In this document: positions 21,401 through 27,611 of the stretch, piece after piece
How the letters are laid out: every line of letters begins with the position of its first letter
Numbering within the stretch: position 1 is the stretch's first letter
Assembly: GCF_011305995.1 (NCBI RefSeq)
Contig: NZ_CP049910.1
Span: forward strand, 3,968,001 to 4,032,000
Direction: 5' to 3'
DNA length: 64,000 nt
Origin: Diaphorobacter sp. HDW4A
GTDB taxonomy: Bacteria > Pseudomonadota > Gammaproteobacteria > Burkholderiales > Burkholderiaceae_C
The notes under the pieces: model-generated
The model's input: only the letters and a program-made list of their open reading frames with translations
Told to the model about the DNA's origin: nothing
Database searches by the model: none
Translations under genes and position numbers: made by a program

Positions 21401-23224
21401 CACATGCAGAAAGCGAAACGGGACACCAGCCTCAGGCTTTACCGATTGCACAGGCGGAGTATCTCGCGCAACTATGTGGTCAATCCCTATTGGCACCACC
21501 ACCACGCGCTTTTGGCAACCTGAATTGATCAGTGCCACCTTGACGGATTCCGCCGCCACAATCACACCATCAAAGCTCGCATTCAATTTTGCAACGATGT
21601 CAATGGGAACGGATGTCTCCTCCCAAAAGAAAATGCACAGCTTTAATCCTGAAGGCAACTCGTCGCCAATCATCGGATAGTGGTGGGTGATGGAAATCGT
21701 CTCAGGGCCAAACGAGCCAGGAATCTGATTGTTCAGCGCGGCACTCAGTGCGACTTCCTGCTCTTGGGGCAGCTTCGGAATTTTGTCGTAGGGCTTGCCA
21801 TGGAAAGGGATGAAATGCACTCGCCCCGGCATGAGATCGTCCAATGCGGCAACGATATTGCGATTCACGATGGCCAGGCTGTAGTGCCCTTCCAGATGTC
21901 CGGTGAATCGCACCCAATGTGCGTTGTTGATCCTGCCGCGTGAAAATGTCAAACCTTCAGGCAACACTGGATACTTTGGGAATACGTCAAGTAACCCCAG
22001 ATCGGACCATCCGTCCTGAGATGCCTGATCCAACTTCGAAATCGCCAATTTGGGGCGCTCGACCTCCACCATTGCACCGGTCTGGATAGCAATGGTTCTC
22101 AGGTGAGCATGTAGCGTTGGGTAGTTCTTCAGCAACCAATAATTGAGACGCTCGCTGAAGTTGCGGTTACCTAAAATACGCTCCATCAGCATTGACAGCG
22201 GTTTCGCTAAAACCCGCAGGCTCCATCGCACCAACCTGTTGCCCAATGGTTTTAGAGTGGCTCCTGGGTGCCGAATCACACCCAGCAAGATGCGCATCGG
22301 ATACGTCGCTCTCCACGACCAACTTGCCTTGACACTTTTAAGCTCGCTTTCAAGTGAAAGCGCCTTGCTCCACCACTCATGCGCTTTCTCGGAAAACTCG
22401 GCTAGGCGCGCGGAATTATCGCTCTCGAGCCTTGCGTAATTTTCTTGAGCTTCACTGAACTGTTTCCCAAGCTCAATCAGCTGTTCACTCCGTTGCGCCT
22501 CAACGGCCTCAGCAGACTCTGCGCGCTGAGTCTGCTCTATCTGCGCCACTCGCACAAAGTCGTCAAACACATTGGGAGGATATTTCATCCTCTCGATGAT
22601 TTCCGCGTGCTCAAGCGCTACATAAAATCGATTGAGGCCATCGGCGTAGGCAAAGCCGTAGGCATGAGAAGTCAGGAGGTGCTCCCAATCCTCAAAGTTC
22701 TCCATCTTGGTGATTGGATCAAAGGCCTCAACCACCACAATCCACGGCCGAAAGGATTGGAAATCCATACCCGCAAGCACGTCTTTCTCGAATCCTTCCA
22801 CGTCAATTTTCAAAAAGTGAATGTCCCCCGAAACATACTGCCTGCAGATTGCAGCCAAGGTCAGCATCCGCACGGAATGCGTCACCCCCGACACGCCTGA
22901 CGCCCTATGTTCTTCGATGATCTTCGGCGACACGGTTGACCAGCCACGAATCAACGGCTCCCAGATATCCACGCTGCCTTCAACCGGGCCTGCCACGCAG
23001 CGAAGATTGATGTCACCTGGTCTTTCTCGCTCCAGATCTCTCCAATGCATTTCCAACGGCTCGACATTGATGCCGCGCCAACCCCGGTCGTAGAACGCCT
23101 TGGTCACCGAATCCGCAACCGGATCGTTAGCGCCGACGTCGATATAAGCCCCGTTGACTACCCCTTCAAGTGCACGAAAAAGGACTACATCCTCGTTGTT
23201 CTGGGCATATGCAATGAACGTCAT
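18452..23224 (-). CDS. Giant fusion: FkbM methyltransferase, coiled coil and three GT4-type glycosyltransferase domains
   Basis: The protein has 1590 residues. Residues about 1-210 are an FkbM-type methyltransferase (GAYIDVGANDPVADSVTKAF, FLKIDVEGFEKDVLAGMDF). About 225-300 is a charged, heptad-rich coiled coil. Three GT-B modules follow. The first, about 400-800, ends with RGEGFNLPAAEALAMGIPV. The second, about 805-1190, has a GFALPHKGLDAVVGA start but a degenerate donor motif. The third, about 1215-1590, carries MFVDISELYVRDAKTGIQR and YAEGFGLPLIEAAQKG. Its ATG overlaps the wzt stop (ATGA). From context it is probably the polymerase of the ABC-exported O-polysaccharide. The three GT modules parallel the three separate rhamnosyltransferases used for Pseudomonas A-band D-rhamnan. 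The methyltransferase could cap the chain. Function is inferred. Confidence 0.88.
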   Translation of the reverse strand: MTFIAYAQNNEDVVLFRALEGVVNGAYIDVGANDPVADSVTKAFYDRGWRGINVEPLEMHWRDLERERPGDINLRCVAGPVEGSVDIWEPLIRGWSTVSPKIIEEHRASGVSGVTHSVRMLTLAAICRQYVSGDIHFLKIDVEGFEKDVLAGMDFQSFRPWIVVVEAFDPITKMENFEDWEHLLTSHAYGFAYADGLNRFYVALEHAEIIERMKYPPNVFDDFVRVAQIEQTQRAESAEAVEAQRSEQLIELGKQFSEAQENYARLESDNSARLAEFSEKAHEWWSKALSLESELKSVKASWSWRATYPMRILLGVIRHPGATLKPLGNRLVRWSLRVLAKPLSMLMERILGNRNFSERLNYWLLKNYPTLHAHLRTIAIQTGAMVEVERPKLAISKLDQASQDGWSDLGLLDVFPKYPVLPEGLTFSRGRINNAHWVRFTGHLEGHYSLAIVNRNIVAALDDLMPGRVHFIPFHGKPYDKIPKLPQEQEVALSAALNNQIPGSFGPETISITHHYPMIGDELPSGLKLCIFFWEETSVPIDIVAKLNASFDGVIVAAESVKVALINSGCQKRVVVVPIGIDHIVARDTPPVQSVKPEAGVPFRFLHVSSAFHRKGVDVLLEAFLEAFTESDAVELYIKTFPNPHNQVAELLQAYSAKHKHPARVIIDEQPLDDAGMIALYRTANSAVLPTRGEGFNLPAAEALAMGIPVITTGYSAQVDFCTLSTAHLVGFQFGASESHVRTDDACWVNPNKTDLVRQLRRVRERVLAGDPEIHNMRESATKYVRDTYSWANAAKSIAGYSEVLLAENTATRGVKNIALLTPWAAKCGIAEYSEKLFKNIVGADAISAKIFADSRTKIVDANVFVSWKVGDVASVVRTLVRIQEQKVDAIFVQHQPSLYELSEVVCEHLLALQNKGCGVYLELHSTQPLLSEFRLTPKAVRCLEQLDRIIVHKVEDLNNLLSLGLWRNVMLLKLGVVQPLLDPDVGKARNEYGIPMDALVLGCFGFALPHKGLDAVVGAISLLSAQLQRPVHMLAVCSALDERSAHVIKGCKAQAERLGVSKNITWITDYRPISECQELLSSVDYMVFPYRDTQESASGAVTIGLSTLKPVLVSPLDIFSDVSDVTLQMSGPDDADISRTVLEWESTSEEMQAVLLEKQRQWLKVRDWVSVSQRLLTMVSVLRREALTQKIHPWGHAADVMQFSVKSERRMFVDISELYVRDAKTGIQRVVRNILNELEKKPLSGYSVHPIYGVKGRGYFHAADSDGLYNACKGSPVYPGVDDIFLGLDLAAHLFPEAQEDMESFKRAGAKIFFVVYDIIPLRNKNYAFPGIERAFEDWLSGLNRYADGLICISKAVADDVSAWLNEHGGVRDGLALDYFHLGADFHDGDAGALKASNNFSVPEQLHGAVNFLMVGTLEPRKGHAQILRVFERLWKTGVSANLVIVGKIGWNVDDLVSDLKKSQFIHKTLFWFDDLDDVALTELYSSATCLVAASYAEGFGLPLIEAAQKGLHIIARDIPVFREVGGESAAYFHGENDESLDVFLREWLGAFASGAVISSQGMKWKSWSESAGDLKILLDKNSLNGRYG

Positions 23225-24438
23225 AACTTTTCGATCCCGATTGTGGGATCAATCCACGCATATCCATCAAAGCCCGTCTTGCTAATATTGACCACGTTAA
23301 ACACTAGTGCCAAATCGCGCCACTCATAGTTGTTCACCAAATGGGTTTCAGTGCTGCACAAAGCCGTTTGAATCGAATAGCTTCCTGGACCCAGATTGGC
23401 TGGGAACTGAATTCGATATCGCAGACATTCACCGCTTTTGGCTGAATGGACCTCTTGCTTCTTGAGATCCGTATTGGTGCCGAAAACCACCTGCCCCAAT
23501 CGATCCTTGATGCCATAACCCAGCACCAGACGTTCCACATCGGAATGCACTTTGACATCAATACGCAGGGTTACCTGTTGCCCTACGTCCACCCACTCGA
23601 CGATTCGCCCGCTCTCGTCTTCAAGAACGATATCCGTGACCGAGGCCTCACCCGTACCCGAGCGTGTCGCTGTTTTCCCGTATTCGGTCTTGGTGGTCCT
23701 GATGGTGGAGTTCTCTCGCTCGGCAATGAGCGCGTTGTAGAAATCCATAACCTCTTCCGGTGCGCCGTCTTTGGCCACGTTCCCGCGCTCGAGGAGAATG
23801 GCTCGATCACATAGCGACTGGATTGCGCTCTTGTCGTGAGAGACGATCAGCAACGTCGTCCCCTGCTGTCTGAATTCACGAATGCGATTGAAGCTTTTGT
23901 GCTGAAAGTACGCATCCCCAACGGACAGGGCTTCATCCACGATCAACAGATCGGGCCTAACGGCAGTCGCCACACTGAACGCCAAGCGCATCTGCATGCC
24001 GCTGGAGTACATACGTACTGGCCTGTCAATGTAGTCACCTATTTCCGCGAACAATTCAATTGCTGGCATGCAAGCAGCAATTTCATCCGCCTGCAAGCCG
24101 AGCAACTGACCTGCCATGAACACATTCTGCCGTCCCGTGAAATCCGAGTGAAAGCCCATCCCTAGTTCGAGCAGCGCAGCTACTCGTCCGTTGACGCTGA
24201 TTCGTCCGGTAGTGGGCTGCGTGGTGCCGGTAATGATCTTCAATAGCGTACTCTTCCCCGCGCCATTCACACCAATGATGCCGACGGCCTCGCCCTTGGC
24301 AACTTTGAAATCTATGTTACGAAGAACCCAAGTCTTTTCATGCGTCTCGCGGCCCGAAATCCACTCCCACATGCGCGCCCATTTACCAGGATAACGCTTG
24401 TACGCCTTACCGACGTTCTCAACAATCAAGGCACTCAT
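23221..24438 (-). CDS. wzt: Polysaccharide ABC exporter ATP-binding subunit with C-terminal carbohydrate-binding extension
   Basis: Residues about 1-240 are the ATPase: Walker A GVNGAGKST, signature YSSGMQMRLAFS, Walker B DLLIVDEALSVGD and a switch His in IVSHD. Residues about 265-405 form an extra beta-rich domain (for example QVTLRIDVKVHSDVERLVLG, YGIKDRLGQVVFGTNT). The same position holds the carbohydrate-binding domain of E. coli O8/O9a Wzt, which reads the modified non-reducing end of finished chains. Wzt energises export of undecaprenyl-diphosphate-linked O-polysaccharide at the inner membrane. ATG 24438 shares one base with the wzm stop (TGATG); GTG 24441 would add one residue. The extension and the neighbouring FkbM domain suggest a methyl-capped substrate. 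Confidence 0.92.
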   Translation of the reverse strand: MSALIVENVGKAYKRYPGKWARMWEWISGRETHEKTWVLRNIDFKVAKGEAVGIIGVNGAGKSTLLKIITGTTQPTTGRISVNGRVAALLELGMGFHSDFTGRQNVFMAGQLLGLQADEIAACMPAIELFAEIGDYIDRPVRMYSSGMQMRLAFSVATAVRPDLLIVDEALSVGDAYFQHKSFNRIREFRQQGTTLLIVSHDKSAIQSLCDRAILLERGNVAKDGAPEEVMDFYNALIAERENSTIRTTKTEYGKTATRSGTGEASVTDIVLEDESGRIVEWVDVGQQVTLRIDVKVHSDVERLVLGYGIKDRLGQVVFGTNTDLKKQEVHSAKSGECLRYRIQFPANLGPGSYSIQTALCSTETHLVNNYEWRDLALVFNVVNISKTGFDGYAWIDPTIGIEKL

Positions 24439-25241
24439 CACAGTTCGTCCACCAATTCACCGACTCGCTTGATGAAAAAGCGCGCAGCAAGAATTAAAAG
24501 AATGAACGTTATGATTGTCAATGGAATCAACTTCGAAAAATCGGGCACCATCCCATCCAAAAAGATCTGTTGATAGCTGGTAATGAGCGGCTGCAGCGGG
24601 TTGTATTGGAATGCCTTCTGTGCACCAGCGGGAAGCGATCCCATCGTGTAGACGATGGGAGTGAGCCAGAACCAGAACTGCAGCAACACACCAGTCAACT
24701 GCCCCACATCCCGAAAAAAAACATTGACGGTTCCAAGTAATACACCCAGCCCCAACGTGAACAGCAATTGCAGCATCAACAATGGAATGAGAGACAATAA
24801 GGCCCAGCCGGGCCAGTGACCTATAAGTACAAGGAATCCGAGATATAGAAAAAAAATAATTCCAAAATTGAGTAGTGCAGATACCGTCACAATGACTGGC
24901 AGACAGGCTCTAGGAAAATTGGATTTCTTGATCATGTTTCCATTTTCAAGAAAGACATTATTTAATCGCCCCAACATCTCAGAAAATAGATTCCAAGTGA
25001 TAACACCGGCACAAAGATAAATACTGAAAGCAAATGGCGTGCTTTCATGCCCCGGCAAAGTCGGGCGCATCAACTGGCCGAAAATCACGGTGTAAATAAT
25101 GATCATCGTCAGTGGATTTACCACCGACCAGAACGCACCCAAAAGCGATTCGCGATATCGACCATGGAACTCGCGCATCACGCTGCTCCATATGAATCCC
25201 CGGTACGCCCACAACGCTCTCAACATAACTAATCTGGACAT
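24438..25241 (-). CDS. wzm: Polysaccharide ABC exporter permease
   Basis: The 267-residue ABC-2 type permease has six membrane segments. The conserved cytoplasmic N-terminus REFHGRYRESLLGAFWSVVNPLTM is followed by helix 1 (MIIIYTVIFGQLM). WFWLTPIVYTMGSLPAGAQ and YNPLQPLITSYQQIFLDG match the C-terminal signature of Wzm/TagG/KpsM permeases. It forms the transmembrane half of the O-polysaccharide exporter with Wzt, whose gene overlaps its stop. manC ends 6 nt upstream. The high-G+C context and tight spacing make wzm-wzt part of the operon core rather than the AT-rich insert. Confidence 0.94.
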   Translation of the reverse strand: MSRLVMLRALWAYRGFIWSSVMREFHGRYRESLLGAFWSVVNPLTMIIIYTVIFGQLMRPTLPGHESTPFAFSIYLCAGVITWNLFSEMLGRLNNVFLENGNMIKKSNFPRACLPVIVTVSALLNFGIIFFLYLGFLVLIGHWPGWALLSLIPLLMLQLLFTLGLGVLLGTVNVFFRDVGQLTGVLLQFWFWLTPIVYTMGSLPAGAQKAFQYNPLQPLITSYQQIFLDGMVPDFSKLIPLTIITFILLILAARFFIKRVGELVDEL

Positions 25242-25247
25242 TGAAAC

Positions 25248-26717
25248 TTACGCTCCGGCCGGTGCGGCAGGCACACGCCCATACGTATCTTCGAAACGAA
25301 CGATATCGTCCTCACCCAAATAACTCCCCGACTGCACTTCCACAATCTCAAGCGGCATCTTTCCAGGATTGCGCAGGCGGTGCACATGCCCCAGCGGGAT
25401 GAAAGTGGATTCGTTTTCGCCCAGCAGCAGCACTTGGTCGCCATTGGTGACTTCGGCAGTGCCCTTGACCACCACCCAGTGTTCTGCACGGTGGTGGTGC
25501 ATTTGCAGACTGAGCGACGCGCCTGGATTGACCACGATGCGCTTGACCTGAAAACGCTCTCCATAGTCGATGCTGTCGTACCAGCCCCAAGGGCGGTGTA
25601 CCTTGCGGTGGGAGTGAGCCAAGTCTTTGCCGTGCTTCTGCAAGTGAGCGACGATCTGCTTGACTTCCTGTGTACGGCGCAGGTCAGCGACGAGGATGGC
25701 GTCGGGGGTTTCGACCACGGCGATGTGCTCGAGACCCACTCCGGCGACGAGGCGACTGCTTGAGAGGAACAACGAGTTCTTGCAGCCACGCTGCACCGCG
25801 TTGCCGATGATGGCATTACCGTTTTCGTCATGCTCGCGCACGCTCCAGAGGGCATCCCATGCGCCAACGTCGGACCAGCCGGCGTTGAGCGGGATGACGC
25901 GAGCGGCGATGCCGAGTTCGGGCATCTTGGGCAGGCGCTCCATGACGGCGTAGTCGATGGAGTCGGAAGGGCTTGATTTGAATGCATCGGCCTCGGGGCG
26001 CACAAAGTCAGTGTCGCGCTGGGCATTGCTCATGGATTGTTCACAAGCGGCCAGAATGTCCGAGCGGAATTGCTGCATGGCCTTGAGCCACACGCTAGCT
26101 CGCACGACAAATAGGCCACTGTTCCACAGGTAGTTGCCTGCGGCGAGATAGTTTTGCGCGCGCTCGCGATCCGGTTTTTCCACGAAGCTCTGGACTTCAA
26201 ACGTGTCGCCCTGCTCGGTCGTACCGTGTTGGATATAGCCATAGCCGGTTTCGGGACGATCCGCGACGATGCCGAAGGTGACCATATCGCCTTTGCTGGC
26301 TGCACGGAAAGCGCTTTGGACCGCCGCGTGAAAAGCTGGCTTGTCGGCGATCACGTGATCCGCAGGCATCGCCAGCATCACGGGATCTGCCCCCTCCGCC
26401 CGCGCCTGCAGGGCGGCTATGGTGAGTGCGGGTGCGGTGTTGCGACCAGCAGGCTCCAACAGAATGCGGGCATTCTCGATGTTCGACTGCTGCAGTTGGG
26501 TGGCGACCAGAAAGCGATGCTCGACATTGCAGACCAGCAGCGGCGCGGAAAGTTGCACTTCAGAATCGATGCCTTGAAGCCTGGTGGCAGTGTCCTGCAG
26601 CATGCTGGCGGTGCCTGCCAATGCATGAAATTGTTTGGGATACGTTTCACGCGACAGCGGCCACAGCCGCGTGCCTGAGCCGCCGCAAAGGATGACGGGA
26701 AGAAGCTGATCAGTCAT
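25248..26717 (-). CDS. manC: Mannose-1-phosphate guanylyltransferase / mannose-6-phosphate isomerase
   Basis: The 489-residue type II enzyme makes GDP-mannose. Residues about 1-290 are the nucleotidyltransferase with ILCGGSGTRLWPLSRETYPK (the GTP-binding signature) and FVEKPDRERAQNYL. Residues about 370-489 are a cupin isomerase with HRPWGWYDSI, QMHHHRAEHWVVV and PLGHVHRLRNPG metal-binding histidines. It would also interconvert fructose-6-phosphate and mannose-6-phosphate; phosphomannomutase must be encoded elsewhere. ATG 26717 starts MTDQLLPVILCGG; the frame is open upstream but without similarity. The first 8 nt overlap the end of the DUF2304 gene, and there is no obvious Shine-Dalgarno, so coupling is likely. 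Confidence 0.95.
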   Translation of the reverse strand: MTDQLLPVILCGGSGTRLWPLSRETYPKQFHALAGTASMLQDTATRLQGIDSEVQLSAPLLVCNVEHRFLVATQLQQSNIENARILLEPAGRNTAPALTIAALQARAEGADPVMLAMPADHVIADKPAFHAAVQSAFRAASKGDMVTFGIVADRPETGYGYIQHGTTEQGDTFEVQSFVEKPDRERAQNYLAAGNYLWNSGLFVVRASVWLKAMQQFRSDILAACEQSMSNAQRDTDFVRPEADAFKSSPSDSIDYAVMERLPKMPELGIAARVIPLNAGWSDVGAWDALWSVREHDENGNAIIGNAVQRGCKNSLFLSSSRLVAGVGLEHIAVVETPDAILVADLRRTQEVKQIVAHLQKHGKDLAHSHRKVHRPWGWYDSIDYGERFQVKRIVVNPGASLSLQMHHHRAEHWVVVKGTAEVTNGDQVLLLGENESTFIPLGHVHRLRNPGKMPLEIVEVQSGSYLGEDDIVRFEDTYGRVPAAPAGA

Positions 26718-27096
26718 GGTAGGAGGAGGTTGCTGGCGATGCGGAGGATGTATTGCGCGAAAGGCTTTCCATATCCGATTCCAGCATTGCGAGCCGTTGA
26801 TTGAGTCGGCGCACATCGCGCTCGATGCGCGTGTTCACCATGTCTGCGTGCAGTGCCTTGACAAACAGCACAATGCAGGCGAAGAGCAAAAGCAGTGCAG
26901 GTGGGTAGGAGATACCCACCGAATAGGCGATGCGGTCGACAAGACCCGGCCAAGCCCCCAAAAGGGCGGCCGCGGCTGCGACGGCAACCCAAAACAGGCC
27001 GTGCATCAGATAAAGATGATCGCGGCGAATCAGATACAAGATCAGAATCGCCAGTCCCACGCCCAAAAGCATGGTGGTGGTTTGCAAAGACGCCAT
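26710..27096 (-). CDS. DUF2304-family small membrane protein, first gene of the polysaccharide operon
   Basis: The protein has 128 residues. Three hydrophobic segments are visible (TTTMLLGVGLAILILYLI, GLFWVAVAAAAALLG and ALLLLFACIVLFVKAL). They are followed by a charged amphipathic helix with heptad spacing (IERDVRRLNQRLAMLESDME). The shape and the 'LIRRDHLY' loop fit the DUF2304 family, which is often found next to GT2 genes in surface-polysaccharide loci; its function is not established. ATG 27096 is chosen because the hydrophobic core starts soon after it, although the frame extends to 27144. It overlaps manC by 8 nt and is the promoter-proximal gene of the 14-gene unit. Confidence 0.7.
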   Translation of the reverse strand: MASLQTTTMLLGVGLAILILYLIRRDHLYLMHGLFWVAVAAAAALLGAWPGLVDRIAYSVGISYPPALLLLFACIVLFVKALHADMVNTRIERDVRRLNQRLAMLESDMESLSRNTSSASPATSSYHD

Positions 27097-27263
27097 ATCA
27101 GCCTGTGATTTCAGCAGGAGCAATGCACGACGAACCTGAAACACTGTCCGAATCGTTTTGCGAAGTGCTTGCTTTCACACAATCACGCTCAAAGCGATAT
27201 CGCCAGTGCAATGCTCCCCCAAATACCCTATTGAAACCCACTAATGGGTCGACAAAGCCACCA

Positions 27264-27290
27264 ATTGTAGGCGGAACGTCCTATCTTCAA
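27264..27290 (-). promoter_or_regulatory. Possible sigma-70 promoter of the polysaccharide operon
   Basis: Read on the minus strand there is TTGAAG (27290-27285), a 15-nt spacer, and TACAAT (27269-27264). The -10 box matches consensus at five of six positions, but the -35 box is only moderate and the spacer is short. It lies about 170 nt upstream of the DUF2304 start and directly downstream of the inverted-repeat cluster. This is a weak, position-based call. Confidence 0.25.
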
Positions 27291-27301
27291 GATTACCTTA
27301 T

Positions 27302-27334
27302 CAATCGATAGTCGATTGCTATTAAAAAAATAGC
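27302..27334. repeat. Two adjacent short inverted repeats
   Basis: CAATCGA-TAG-TCGATTG (27302-27318) is a perfect 7-bp inverted repeat. It shares its last base with GCTATT-AAAAA-AATAGC (27318-27334), a perfect 6-bp repeat. On the minus strand the second has a T-rich loop rather than a T tail, so it is not a canonical terminator for sbcC. Operator sites or cruciform-prone spacer DNA are both possible. Confidence 0.4.
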
Positions 27335-27425
27335 GTTCTAAAGATTTCTTCACGCAACCGCACCACCCGATTCGGGTTCATTTCCAAGGCATTCGATCAA
27401 AATCCCTCGGCTGAAACTGCAGACC

Positions 27426-27466
27426 TTGCAATTTGATTGCAAACTTATTAGTTAAAAATTGCAATC
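27426..27466. repeat. Cluster of ATTGCAA/TTGCAAT motifs (operator-like)
   Basis: TTGCAAT-TTG-ATTGCAA (27426-27442) is a perfect 7-bp inverted repeat. A third copy, ATTGCAAT, a perfect palindrome, lies at 27458-27465. GATTGCAA (27435-27442) and TTGCAATC (27459-27466) also form an 8-bp inverted pair 16 nt apart. The sites sit about 150 nt upstream of the promoter candidate for the polysaccharide operon. The pattern is typical of a dimeric regulator site, but the regulator is unknown. Confidence 0.45.
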
Positions 27467-27611
27467 TATTACCCAAGTAACGACGGCATACCACGTAAAG
27501 CTTGAAGGGTACTGCGTCTCTTCATATCGCTTTGCCGCGTTGCCTTCGATAAGGCTTTCGCAGAAAAGTCAACACGCACCGCTCAAATTCTCCGGCTAGA
27601 ACGCCCCCGGC

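Larger units (their letters stand above)
27097..27611. other. Intergenic region upstream of the polysaccharide operon, with several inverted repeats
   Basis: These 515 bases lie between the end of sbcC and the first gene of the polysaccharide operon, both on the minus strand. No convincing gene was found. The region is AT-rich compared with its flanks and carries clustered TTGCAAT/ATTGCAA motifs, two small hairpins at 27302-27334 and a weak minus-strand promoter candidate. I looked for an ops/JUMPstart element (RfaH target) on the minus strand and did not find one. The arrangement suggests that operon expression is controlled from here. Confidence 0.6.

Noticed and set aside
27097..27611. Possible ops/JUMPstart element before the polysaccharide operon
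   Set aside because: Looked for GGCGGTAG-type sequence on the minus strand; only an unrelated GTAGGCGG occurs on the plus strand.
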